A stretch of DNA of 56,445 bases from Deltaproteobacteria bacterium (GTDB lineage Bacteria > Desulfobacterota > DSM-4660 > Desulfatiglandales > HGW-15). This document shows positions 36,537 to 45,339 of the stretch, one piece after another (position 1 is the first letter of the stretch; the number at the start of each line of letters is the position of its first letter). The position numbers were made by a program, and so were the translations under genes. The stretch is taken from assembly GCA_016930835.1 (NCBI GenBank), contig JAFGGA010000180.1, forward strand, positions 1-56,445. Reading direction: 5' to 3'. The notes beneath the pieces were generated by a model. The model was not told the DNA's origin, did no database searches, and saw only the letters and a program-made list of their open reading frames with translations.

Positions 36537-36778
36537 CTATGATTCCGGCCATTCTTCTAGCTCAGATATAAAACCTTCATCAGCTAAAGATGCTCAAATT
36601 CAGGGTCAAGTTTTGCACATTTTTGAGCAAAACGACTTTTTTCGACGCGTTTTAATTTCTCTGCTACAGCCTCTTGGATGGCCTTGTTTCGGTTTGGAAA
36701 TAAATTGGATTTTAGAATCATATCTATCTTTCTCACCATATCATTTTCTAATGTCATTGCTGTTTTTGATGCTTTCAT
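36537..36778 (-). pseudogene. Orphan CopG/MazE-like antitoxin, frameshifted near its C-terminus
   Basis: An RHH-type antitoxin (TAMTLENDMVRKIDMILKSNLFPNRNKAIQEAVAEKLKR...AKLDPEFEHL) that stops at TAG 36584-36586. In the next frame the sequence continues as ADEGFISELEEWPES and a stop at 36537, which is the expected family ending (AKLDP.FE..LAEEGL..EL.EWPE). A single-base frameshift therefore removes the tail. No MazF/toxin gene follows. I start at ATG 36778, behind GGAGG. Confidence 0.65.
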
Positions 36779-36915
36779 TTTCATCGCCTCCGGCATGCCG
36801 TTAAGTCATACCCTTGGCTGGTCTATTTCATCAGGTTTTAAATCTTTTATTGCCTACGTATTCTTATCTGTCAAAAATGTATGGTTTTGAAACTCACCAA
36901 GGTCTTTAGACAAGA

Positions 36916-37872
36916 TTAACTTTTTTTTGGATTAGCAGTAAAATCTTCCCCTTTGTTACATTGATGAACGAATTCTTTGGGGGTTACGCCTTGGAAATGT
37001 TTAAATTCTCTTATGAAGTGAGGCTGGTCAAAATACCCCTGACTTGCGGCGAGACAGGCCATGGACTGATTGGGGAAGGCATCAATGGAAGCCAAGGTTT
37101 TCTGGTATCGAAGGATGCGTATGAGCAATCTAGGAGATATCCCCGTATATTTTTGGACAAGCCTTCGGGCATGCCTGTCTGAAAACATATCACAACATAC
37201 CTTCTGATTTTCAGAGTCAAAAGAGATCGTTGATGCCCTGCATATCTTTCTAATCAGTGTATTATGCAGTTTGGGAATCTCTCGTGAACCCATCGCGAGT
37301 TTTAAAAGGAATCGTTCAAATATCGCCACACGGTGATCAAAGGATTCGGCTGCTATCATCTGGGTGGTAAAGCGTTCCGCCTTTTCCGGAAAAATATATT
37401 TTAAAGGGATATAGTCGTCGATAATTTCAGATGGAGGAATGGGAAATAGGCAGAAGCCGATGCTGATCCAAAAAAACGCTACAAAATAATCGCTAGCCCT
37501 GATAGCGTATTCAGGGGCCGTGGGAACGGTTGGCGTACCTACTAAAAATGATTCGGGTCTGTCTTCATCCAGGCGGCACACCAGGGCCGCACTGCCTGCC
37601 GGATATATGATTTTATCCTTTCCGTTCGATTTTATCTGGGTCTGGTGATAAAATGCCACAAGGTTGATAAACGGTCCTGAAGGAAACGCGAAATTCTTAT
37701 AGGGATATGGTTGTATTGGATAAAGGCAACCTGTAGGGGTACGTTTGTATAGATTAACATCCAAAACAGGAAGTCGTTTTACAGATATTTTCATTCGTTG
37801 TTTTGTTCCAAAACCCTTAAGCCGTTTGGCAAAAAAATCTCCATCAAATTTCAATAATGATCCTGAAAGCAT
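36916..37872 (-). CDS. AraC-family transcriptional regulator
   Basis: A 318-residue regulator with a cupin-like N-terminal half (DUF6597 type; FINLVAFYHQTQ..., IYPAGSAALVCRL) and a C-terminal double HTH (about 235-305) with SDRHARRLVQKYTGISPRLLIRILRYQKTL and LAASQGYFDQPHFIREFKHFQGVTPKEFVHQC. Such proteins usually control catabolic genes in response to small effectors. It lies upstream of, and divergent from, the secreted hydrolase genes, so these are plausible targets. Confidence 0.85.
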   Translation of the reverse strand: MLSGSLLKFDGDFFAKRLKGFGTKQRMKISVKRLPVLDVNLYKRTPTGCLYPIQPYPYKNFAFPSGPFINLVAFYHQTQIKSNGKDKIIYPAGSAALVCRLDEDRPESFLVGTPTVPTAPEYAIRASDYFVAFFWISIGFCLFPIPPSEIIDDYIPLKYIFPEKAERFTTQMIAAESFDHRVAIFERFLLKLAMGSREIPKLHNTLIRKICRASTISFDSENQKVCCDMFSDRHARRLVQKYTGISPRLLIRILRYQKTLASIDAFPNQSMACLAASQGYFDQPHFIREFKHFQGVTPKEFVHQCNKGEDFTANPKKS

Positions 37873-38200
37873 AAGATGCCTATACTGAAAAAGATTCCTC
37901 TCAAGATCCTCTATGGGTGTCTACGATTGATTATGCCCCAAAATCGATATTGAATTCGAATGAACTTGTCCGATTATTACAATACCTTTTGACTCATAAT
38001 AGATTATATTCGCATAGTCAAGTTCAGAAAGGACTTCCCCGGGCGTCGAGATTGAGTAAAACAATTGTATTCACCTGCCGTTCACATGCTGAAGGTTTAC
38101 CGACTCAATATACAAAAAGGTTTTCTGGCTTTTAATGTCCCCGTGTGGTGTATTTTAAAAAATTCTCTAGTTTCCATCATCTTAACCCGATACCTTTCAT

Positions 38201-38257
38201 CATTGGAAATATCGAGGGTCAAGATGAACGGCTTCGCAGCCCTTGACATTTCCAATG
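38201..38257. repeat. Three-part nested hairpin
   Basis: CATTGGAAAT...ATTTCCAATG form perfect outer 10-base arms, GTCAAG/CTTGAC an inner stem, and GGCT-TCGC-AGCC the tip. It lies in the 700-base gap between the AraC gene and the first hydrolase. It may be a REP-type element or an RNA structure; apart from it and the open segment at 38357-38584 I see nothing in this gap. Confidence 0.55.
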
Positions 38258-38356
38258 ATTCCGGATCGTTAGCAGCTAAGGGATGATTGAAATCATCCCT
38301 GTTATGAGATAGCCCTTTTCAGGGGTAAAACCCAATATATCGCGGGTACCCATTAA

Positions 38357-38584
38357 AATGTCCGCATCGCCATAAATCTTACAACTGCAAGTGATTCCAG
38401 CGCCTTCGAGATACTTACTCCTGCAATGATAAGACTGATATTGACTCTCCATGCGGCCGGTACAGACTTAACGAAATTTGAGGAACAACTTACATTCAAA
38501 AAAGGGGGTGATGCCCATGAAAGTATACGTTGGTGTATAAGTAGGCAACAATTATTGAAAGTAAGTCTCAACATAAACCAATAA
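38357..38584 (+). other. Open reading segment without clear start, possible gene remnant
   Basis: Between two in-frame stops lie 75 codons giving NVRIAINLTTASDSSAFEIL... and FEEQLTFKKGGDAHESIRW, of protein-like composition. No start with an RBS is present and I recognise no family. It ends 15 bases before the hydrolase ATG. It may be the 3' end of a decayed gene or chance. Confidence 0.2.
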
Positions 38585-38598
38585 AGGGAGGGAGAAAA

Positions 38599-40047
38599 AT
38601 GAAGAAGATATTTCGTATCGAATTTGCCCTAATACTGGCAGTCGGGCTGTGCATTTCGCTTTTCATGCCCACGCAGCCTGTTTCGGCCCAGCCTTCACAC
38701 GAAATAATCGAAGGTATATTCCCTGACGGAACACCATGGGCTGTGGTGGCGCCAGAGCCGCTAGATTTGTGGAACGGCACGATTATATTGGACCTAGACG
38801 CCCTTACATTTGCTCCCATTATGGACTCTCAGCACCTTGTGCCTGTAAAATGGTTGGTCTCTGAGGGTTATGCATATGGAGGTATAATTAGGAATGTGGT
38901 AGGATATGACTTTAAGAAGGCTGTTGATTATTTGCTCGTGGTTCGGCAGACTTTTATAGAGTATTATGGTCAGACGCCTTCGCGCACTATTGCTTTTGGT
39001 TTATCCAGAGGTTCTTTCGTAGCTCGCAAATGTATGGAATTCTATCCGGATATCTTTGACGCCGCTCTCGTTTGGGGTGGCGGCGGTGCTGGCGAAATCA
39101 ATACTGCCCTCAGAATATTTGACGGTCCGTGGGTGCTGAAAACGTTGGTCGATCCTGAATCGCCACTTAAAATTGTGGGCATTTCGAACACTTCTGCAGA
39201 GATCGGTGCTGAGGATGCTGCACTCACTGAGCTGGTCAACCTGGCAGACTCGACACCTGAGGGTCGAGCACGTTTTTCTCTGGCTGCCGCAGTGCAGCAG
39301 TTCGGACCATGGACGGTTCCAGGGAGTCCGGAGCCTGCTGCTAAAGATTATGATGCACAATACGAACAGCTCATTTCCCCCATATATTGGGGTGTCCTGA
39401 ATTACGTGTATAACAATCCTGCTCTGGTCATGGCCGGCCTCGAAGAATATGCCGGCGGCATTGTAGCCTGGAACAACGATGTCAATTATAACCAAAAAAT
39501 GCTAGCGCGCTCGGGCAGGAAGGATTTCGTCGTGGCCATGTACAGTAAGGCAGGTCTTGGTCTCAAAGGTTTGATGGCAGACCTGCGTACACTGGAAAAG
39601 TCTCCCAGAATCCATGCCGATCCCGAGGCGGTTGCCAAGATAGAAAGGGCCGGGACATACACGGGCGAAATCTACGGTCCGATCATGAATGTCGATAGTA
39701 TCGGCGATGGTGTCGATCCCCAATCCTGTAAGAAGGCATATGCCAATACCCTACGCAGGGCTGGAAACAATAAATTGCTGCGAATCGCTTGGGTTCACAG
39801 TGCAGGCCACTGCCATGAAACGTTGCTGGAAAAAGCCGCGGCCTTTGTTACCCTCATTAACCGTCTGGACACTGGGAAATGGGGCGATACATCAGCCCGT
39901 GCAATGAATGAACTGGCTTTCCGGATTCTCTCTGAGACAGGTCCGGATCTTATTCCAACAACGGATCCGAGGTTTATTGAGAACCACGGGGTACGCCAAC
40001 TGCTCCGACCATGGGATGTGTCGGATTGGGATAGCTATCAACCGTAA
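38599..40047 (+). CDS. Secreted alpha/beta hydrolase, unknown substrate
   Basis: A 482-residue exported protein. The signal peptide (LILAVGLCISLFMPTQPVSA, cleavage near residue 31) precedes an alpha/beta hydrolase fold: nucleophile elbow AFGLSRGSFVARK, a GGGGAG stretch, candidate acid in NVDSIGDGVDPQ and catalytic His in WVHSAGHCHET. It resembles large secreted esterases/peptidases but I cannot name the family. RBS GGGAGGGAG; the 22 bases around its start are identical to those of the next secreted enzyme. Likely degrades or unmasks an extracellular substrate for the transport genes further on. Confidence 0.7.
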   Translation: MKKIFRIEFALILAVGLCISLFMPTQPVSAQPSHEIIEGIFPDGTPWAVVAPEPLDLWNGTIILDLDALTFAPIMDSQHLVPVKWLVSEGYAYGGIIRNVVGYDFKKAVDYLLVVRQTFIEYYGQTPSRTIAFGLSRGSFVARKCMEFYPDIFDAALVWGGGGAGEINTALRIFDGPWVLKTLVDPESPLKIVGISNTSAEIGAEDAALTELVNLADSTPEGRARFSLAAAVQQFGPWTVPGSPEPAAKDYDAQYEQLISPIYWGVLNYVYNNPALVMAGLEEYAGGIVAWNNDVNYNQKMLARSGRKDFVVAMYSKAGLGLKGLMADLRTLEKSPRIHADPEAVAKIERAGTYTGEIYGPIMNVDSIGDGVDPQSCKKAYANTLRRAGNNKLLRIAWVHSAGHCHETLLEKAAAFVTLINRLDTGKWGDTSARAMNELAFRILSETGPDLIPTTDPRFIENHGVRQLLRPWDVSDWDSYQP

Positions 40048-40081
40048 TACGGCCCACAAATTCATAGCAAAAGAAGTGGTA

Positions 40082-40117
40082 TATAGGCTGGGGTATTCAA
40101 TAACACCCCAGCCTATA
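40082..40117 (+). terminator. Strong hairpin after the hydrolase gene
   Basis: TATAGGCTGGGGT and its exact complement ACCCCAGCCTATA enclose a 10-base loop, 35 bases after the stop codon. There is no T-run, so it may stabilise or process the mRNA rather than terminate by itself. The rest of 40048-40312 shows no gene. Confidence 0.6.
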
Positions 40118-40312
40118 AATACCACAAACGGTAATGCCTACCATAGTGTCTGAGCGGTTTTTCAGGTTTCTGGTTCAGGTAAATATGGATATATTGATAC
40201 CCGAATCCTTGAAAAATGTTTTTGGTGTCGACGATGCTTCAGATTTCATGGCAAACTTGCCGTAAATTCAGATATTATTAATGATCCAAATCAAATAAAG
40301 GGAGGGAGAAAA

Positions 40313-41914
40313 ATGAGGTGTTCAAAATATACCAAACTTTTTGGCCTGCTTAGTATTATCGTATTTATAATGGTCATGTTTTCCGGCTACGCGAAAATGA
40401 GCCATGCGGAATCAAAGATAACAAGTCATGCGGCTGCCGGAGAACCAAGGATGACTCACTACACGTCCATGTTTAATCCTTATGAAATGCCCGAAGAAAT
40501 CGGCGAGGTAATCTACATCGCAGGCACCTGGTATGAAATGGGATATCAGTACGGTCTTCAGGGCGGATCTATTATTGCCAGGGATTATGTGGATCGCTCC
40601 CAATCTCTCATTCCTAAAATTTTTGTCTCCCAAAAGGCTCTTTTGGCACAGTCCGAAAAGTATCTGGAAAATCTAAAGGAGCGCTCCGCTGACCTTTACG
40701 ATTTGGTTTCAGGTATAGCCAATGGTGCCGGCCTTGGCCTCCGCGAAACCGCAATCGGCACGGTTTTCAATTGGTCGAACTTTGAACGGAATGCCTGCAT
40801 GAGCATCTCCGCATGGGGTGAGGCCACTCCCGGGGGCAAAGTCATCGCCGGTGTAAACGGTGATGGGAGTTGGTCTGGAGGCAAGTGCTACTTCCCGGCC
40901 GTCGTTGCGTATCCCAAAAAGGGCAACGCTTTCATGTCCAATAGAGGCTTCTTCGCCAACTGCTTCGTCAATGAAAAGGGCCTTGTTTCGATGACCCAGT
41001 TTGTCCCGACCCCTGATATTGCATATGGTCTGGCAGCGATGATTACCGGACTCGAGGTTTCCTACCGCTGCAGCACTGCTAAAGAGGCCCTTGACTTGTA
41101 TATCAATGGCGGCATTGCTCCCGGCAGTGGCGAAAACTTTCATTGCATCGATGCCCATGGAAATGCCTTTGTCGTCGAGCATACCGCCAATCACAATAGT
41201 GTCCGTTATCCCGGTGATTTCGGCGAAAAGAATTACCTTATAGCCAATAACCATGTTCTTACCGATGAAATGAGCCCGCTCTGTGTCCCGGTTTTCCCCA
41301 ATTGCTGGCCGCGTTACTGGACATCGGAAAAGGTACTCCAGGATAATTTCGGCAAGATAACCCTCGGAACTATTCACAGCGCCCTTGCAAGCAAAACCTA
41401 CTATAACAAGAAAGACGGTGAATGGAGCAAAAACGACTGGATCATCGGAAGCGGCTTGACTCCTGAAGTTCACGCCAAAAAATCCAAGACTCATTCCCGC
41501 GGCCTTATCGACATTACCTCTTTGACTTTGTACCGCCAGAATGGAGGTACCGACACACTAAACAATTTTTGCCCTCATACGACCGGCAACCTTAGTAAAA
41601 TTACCATGGGCAAGGATGTTGCGGCAACCAACACAAATGCAATGAACGATGCATACGACATGATCTATCTCGCGGGCAAGGATATAGCCCTGTCACAAGA
41701 AGCGGTATCATCAGAAAGAATAGATTACCTGAACAAGGCAAAAGAAGCTCTTGTCGCGGGTATCTCCCTAACGAGCCTTGCTGCTTATGCTGCCTCCATC
41801 GGTGATGAGGCCCAGTCCATCGTTTATTACAGCCGCGCGTCCTCTGAATTTTGTCTTTCACAACGCTTTGCCCAGTCCGCTCAGGATAATCCGGTTTATT
41901 ACTGCGGATATTGA
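40313..41914 (+). CDS. Secreted C45-type Ntn hydrolase (acyl-CoA:6-APA acyltransferase family)
   Basis: A 533-residue exported protein with a signal peptide (GLLSIIVFIMVMFSGYAKMSHA, cleavage about residue 32). The body matches peptidase C45/AAT-like N-terminal nucleophile hydrolases: AGTWYEMGYQYGLQGG, IANGAGL, the nucleophile Cys in NACMSISAWGEATPGGKVIAGVNGD and the downstream IDAHGNAFVVEHTANHNSVR. These self-process before the Cys and cleave amide bonds such as those of N-acyl amino acids or penicillins. Substrate unknown; the adjoining secreted hydrolase shares its start leader. Confidence 0.78.
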   Translation: MRCSKYTKLFGLLSIIVFIMVMFSGYAKMSHAESKITSHAAAGEPRMTHYTSMFNPYEMPEEIGEVIYIAGTWYEMGYQYGLQGGSIIARDYVDRSQSLIPKIFVSQKALLAQSEKYLENLKERSADLYDLVSGIANGAGLGLRETAIGTVFNWSNFERNACMSISAWGEATPGGKVIAGVNGDGSWSGGKCYFPAVVAYPKKGNAFMSNRGFFANCFVNEKGLVSMTQFVPTPDIAYGLAAMITGLEVSYRCSTAKEALDLYINGGIAPGSGENFHCIDAHGNAFVVEHTANHNSVRYPGDFGEKNYLIANNHVLTDEMSPLCVPVFPNCWPRYWTSEKVLQDNFGKITLGTIHSALASKTYYNKKDGEWSKNDWIIGSGLTPEVHAKKSKTHSRGLIDITSLTLYRQNGGTDTLNNFCPHTTGNLSKITMGKDVAATNTNAMNDAYDMIYLAGKDIALSQEAVSSERIDYLNKAKEALVAGISLTSLAAYAASIGDEAQSIVYYSRASSEFCLSQRFAQSAQDNPVYYCGY

Positions 41915-42012
41915 TGCAAATTTCAACTGGTGTACGGAATGAGGTAACTAATCAGGTTAATCAGTGAAGAGGCTTAGGATACGACGATCTTTCCAATAAT
42001 AGGCGAACATAA

Positions 42013-42183
42013 AGAGTCGTTTCAGACATTTTAGCGGGTACCTATATAACGTATAAGGCTCAGGTCATCAACTACACATGGGAAAGCTATCGGTTAAAAG
42101 AAACGCTAAAGCATAAAAAGGCAGGCTCCAAACGAAAGAACTCACCATATAAAAAAGGACAGATTGTTAAGGCTGTAATGTGA
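42013..42183 (+). other. Open segment, possible transposon gene remnant
   Basis: A start-less frame of 56 codons ending TGA, with a very basic C-terminus (WESYRLKETLKHKKAGSKRK...). It lies about 100 bases before IS21-type end repeats, so it may be the tail of a lost insertion-sequence gene. I cannot identify it. The remainder of 41915-42278 and 42327-42920 shows no gene. Confidence 0.2.
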
Positions 42184-42278
42184 ATAGGATTAGATCAAAA
42201 TAATCGAGGTCCGGAATGGGAGGGGCTTTCGGTCGCTAAGCTCCCTACAGCCCCTCTCATCCTGAAATACTTAACCTC

Positions 42279-42326
42279 AGGGGGTCGAAATTAGGTTGTC
42301 GTAGGGGGTCAATTTTGGGTTGACGT
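42279..42326. mobile_element. IS21-type terminal repeats (remnant)
   Basis: Two tandem 24-base units, AGGGGGTCGAAATTAGGTTG-TCGT and AGGGGGTCAATTTTGGGTTG-ACGT, followed by TTCC. Multiple directly repeated GTCAACC...TTGACCCCC sites are characteristic of the ends of IS21-family elements where the transposase binds. No istA/istB is present, so only an end remains. Confidence 0.6.
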
Positions 42327-42920
42327 TTCCAGAAAAAACCTCAATCAATCATCAGGGCGCGGCATGGGTACTCAAAAAATAAAACAACCCCCAAACGACG
42401 GCACGCATCCTTTTTATCGGGCTGCATTTGTTCTGATCGGAATATGACCTTTCCCTTCTAGTCGTGAAACACATTGTTCGGCCCAGTTGCCCGACCTAGT
42501 GTTATGGATGGAAAAGGAATGAAAAGCGTCAAAGGATTTTTTCGCAAAATTTGGGTAAAACCTTCCGACCGGTTTTACGATGTTCATATTTCTGTTCAAT
42601 ACGTCATAGCGGATCGAATGGGTTTTCCCGTAGTTATTCCCGCTGCTTTTGTCGATAACACTTTATAACGATCAAGATCTTGAAATGCCTATTTATTCAT
42701 GATAAGCTTCCTGTCCAGAATACGGGCAACCGCCTACAGTTCCGTTATTTCGAAGAACAGTAGCCGCCAAATCTCGATTTTTAGGACCGCCCTATATATT
42801 ACATCCGTAAAAAATCAAGGTCTTATCATCCAATAGGACACACTGGGTTTTGCATTGATTTCGGTATCAGTGACAAACAGTGTCTTAATGTGAGCTCAAT
42901 GGCCAATGCAGGAGGATAAA

Positions 42921-44369
42921 ATGGCAAGGAATTTTGGTCAAAAGTTGGCTAATTTTGTTGTAGAAACCGGTTTCCAAAATCTACCTGAAGCTGTGTGGCA
43001 AGAGGTAAAACATCTTCTGCTGGACAGTATTGGGTGCGCCCTCGCAGGAGGTACATGCGATAAAGGTAGGATTTCCTTAGCGTTGGCAAGACGGTCCGGC
43101 GGTGTACCTGAATCATCGATAATTGGCGTGCCGGATAAAATTTCAAGTAATCATGCTGCTCTCGCCAATGGTGAATTGATTAATGCATTGGATTACGACC
43201 CGATAGTTGTGGGGCATGCGCCGGGATTTGTCATCCCGCCGGTGCTGGTGTTAGCCGAAAGCGTTGGGGCCTCCGGGGGAGAATTATTGACATCTACTGC
43301 TCTTGGATTCGAAATTGCCTATAGAATTACACGCGCATTGATCCCACGGAAAATAGATGTGGATCCCGAAACAGCTGCTGAAATGGGGCTCGACCGAGTC
43401 GCTCTCAACAGATATGGAATGGATATATGGCGAGTTTTGGCGTCAGGTCAGAGTAAATTTATATTTGGCGGGACAGCAGGAGCCGGTAAAATTCTAAAGT
43501 TCGGGGAGAAAGAAATGCTTCATGCTCTCGGTATAGCTGGTCATTTCTGCCCTGTTCCAACCACGAGGAAGTGGGACTCTACGAATTCACCAATAGCGAT
43601 GACAAAATATGGGTCAGCAGGATTCACCTCTATGGCCGCAGTTACATCGGTCCAGCTTGCCCAAATGGGTTACCTGGGAGATACAACGGTTTTTGATGGT
43701 GAGTACGGCTTCTGGAGGATGTATTCCTGCGATAAATGGGACCCCGATAACGCATTAGAAAAGATCGGTGAAGACTGGCTCATCCTGGGATGTAGTTATA
43801 AAAAATACCCTTGCGTTCAAGCTATGCAAGGGGCATTGCATGCATTTATCCGTGTTATTGAAAAAAACAAACTTGTGCCTGAGGAAATTCAAGGGGTTAA
43901 AGCTTTTGTTCAACCGGCGCTGACCCATCTAGTCCTTGGTGAAGAACTGGCAAGTCACATTGATCTGCAGTTCAATGTCCCGTATTGTTTCGCCTGTGCG
44001 GCTTATGGGATCCCGATAGGTGCGGATTGGCAGACTCAGGATACGATGCATAATCCCAGGATATTGGAATTTATGAAGAAGGTAAGCAAAGAAGCCGTGC
44101 CGGATTATGATGGAAAGGTCGGTAAGGAATGGAAGGGTCACTCCGATTCAGGTGCGGTTGAAGTTGTGGCAAAGGGAAAGATATTTAAGGAAGAGACAGA
44201 TTATGCCTTTGCGAGCCGGCGACCGACCGAGGAAGAACTTGTGACTAAGTTTAAACAGAATGCTCAAAGAGTTCTGTCCCGAAAAAAAGTCGATGAGGCC
44301 GTAAAATGCCTCTTAGACTTGGAGTCATTAAAGAATGTAAAAGAACTTATGGTACGGGTTACACTTTGA
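42921..44369 (+). CDS. MmgE/PrpD family protein
   Basis: A 482-residue MmgE/PrpD enzyme: an N-terminal helical domain (LLDSIGCALAGG, ANGELINALDYDP...GHAPGFVIPPVLVLAES) and a C-terminal lid domain (FAFASRRPT near the end). The family includes 2-methylcitrate dehydratase, cis-aconitate decarboxylase and iminodisuccinate epimerase, all acting on di/tricarboxylates. Here HAPGFVIPP occupies the usual active-site His region. RBS AGGAGG fits ATG 42921; the codons before it are the RBS itself. It faces the dpp-type genes tail to tail and is probably part of the same catabolic block. Substrate unknown. Confidence 0.85.
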   Translation: MARNFGQKLANFVVETGFQNLPEAVWQEVKHLLLDSIGCALAGGTCDKGRISLALARRSGGVPESSIIGVPDKISSNHAALANGELINALDYDPIVVGHAPGFVIPPVLVLAESVGASGGELLTSTALGFEIAYRITRALIPRKIDVDPETAAEMGLDRVALNRYGMDIWRVLASGQSKFIFGGTAGAGKILKFGEKEMLHALGIAGHFCPVPTTRKWDSTNSPIAMTKYGSAGFTSMAAVTSVQLAQMGYLGDTTVFDGEYGFWRMYSCDKWDPDNALEKIGEDWLILGCSYKKYPCVQAMQGALHAFIRVIEKNKLVPEEIQGVKAFVQPALTHLVLGEELASHIDLQFNVPYCFACAAYGIPIGADWQTQDTMHNPRILEFMKKVSKEAVPDYDGKVGKEWKGHSDSGAVEVVAKGKIFKEETDYAFASRRPTEEELVTKFKQNAQRVLSRKKVDEAVKCLLDLESLKNVKELMVRVTL

Positions 44370-44413
44370 GTTGACCGGAAGAAGGATTTAATCACACCGG
44401 ATTATCTAATTAT

Positions 44414-45277
44414 TTAAAGCGTGCCTCTAAGTCTTGGATCCAAGGCATCTCTCAGCCCATCACCTATCAGGTTGAAAGCAAGAACAACCAGCAGGATCGC
44501 AATACCCGGAGCAAAGGAGAGTAATGGATTGCTAAGCAGATAATTATACCCGACGCTGACCATAGAACCCCAGGTCGCCGTTGGTGGACTGATACCGATG
44601 CCAAGGAAACTGAGCGAGGCTTCCATCAAAATCGCGGTTCCTATTTGTAAAGTTATCAGCACCAGTAGAGGTGGGAAGGCGTTGGGTAATACATGCCTTA
44701 AAATGATACGGAGATCGCTTGACCCGAGGGCCTTGGCTGATATGATATAATCATTCTCTTTAATCGAAAGTACCTGCGCACACATAAGCCGGCAATATGT
44801 GGGAATCAATCCTATACCCAAAACGATCATTACATTGAACAACCCACCTCCCAATATTGAGGCAATAGCAAGAATTAAAACCATCGATGGAAGAGCCATA
44901 AAGGCGTCAATGATTCGCATGATAATATTGTTCACCCATTTATTGAAATATCCGGCGATCAGACCCAATGACATGCCCACGACGGCTGATATCGTTACGG
45001 CAACAACACCAACCATTAAAGAAACCCTCGCGCCATATATTATCCGGCTTAATATATCCCTTCCGAGATCATCCGTTCCCAGGAAGTGTTCGCGCGAAGG
45101 GGCTTCTAAAATATTATTGATATTCTGTTCGATTGGGTCATAGGGTGCGATTAAGGGCCCAAAAATGGCTGTCAGCATAAAAAATACGGCAATAATGAAG
45201 CCTAGAATGGCTACGCGGCGGCTGAACATTACCCTAATAATTCTTCTGCCTTCTGTTTTTATAGACGGTGCTTCCAT
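44414..45277 (-). CDS. Oligopeptide/dipeptide-type ABC permease, DppC-like
   Basis: A 287-residue permease with an N-terminal helix (VAILGFIIAVFFMLTAIFGPLIAPYDP, the OppC_N region), LGTDDLGRDILSRIIYGARVSL and five further helices; the EAA coupling loop is EALGSSDLRIILRHVLPNAFP-like (AKALGSSDLRIILRHVLPN). It pairs with the DppB-like gene upstream. Last gene of the minus-strand operon. Confidence 0.92.
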   Translation of the reverse strand: MEAPSIKTEGRRIIRVMFSRRVAILGFIIAVFFMLTAIFGPLIAPYDPIEQNINNILEAPSREHFLGTDDLGRDILSRIIYGARVSLMVGVVAVTISAVVGMSLGLIAGYFNKWVNNIIMRIIDAFMALPSMVLILAIASILGGGLFNVMIVLGIGLIPTYCRLMCAQVLSIKENDYIISAKALGSSDLRIILRHVLPNAFPPLLVLITLQIGTAILMEASLSFLGIGISPPTATWGSMVSVGYNYLLSNPLLSFAPGIAILLVVLAFNLIGDGLRDALDPRLRGTL

Positions 45278-45339
45278 TAATCCGATTTGTTTTGAATTTG
45301 AAGTAATTATTATTACATCTCTGTTATATATTTTAATTG

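Noticed and set aside
38353-38574. Minus-strand 73-codon frame
   Set aside because: No RBS or known motif; the opposite strand reads more like protein, and even that is doubtful.
42414-42668. Overlapping short frames on both strands (61 and 64 codons)
   Set aside because: No RBS, no recognisable family, and located in decayed IS-related sequence.
42840-42905. Sigma-54 promoter upstream of the MmgE/PrpD gene (TGGGTTTTGCA)
   Set aside because: The GG to GC spacing is too short for a -24/-12 promoter.
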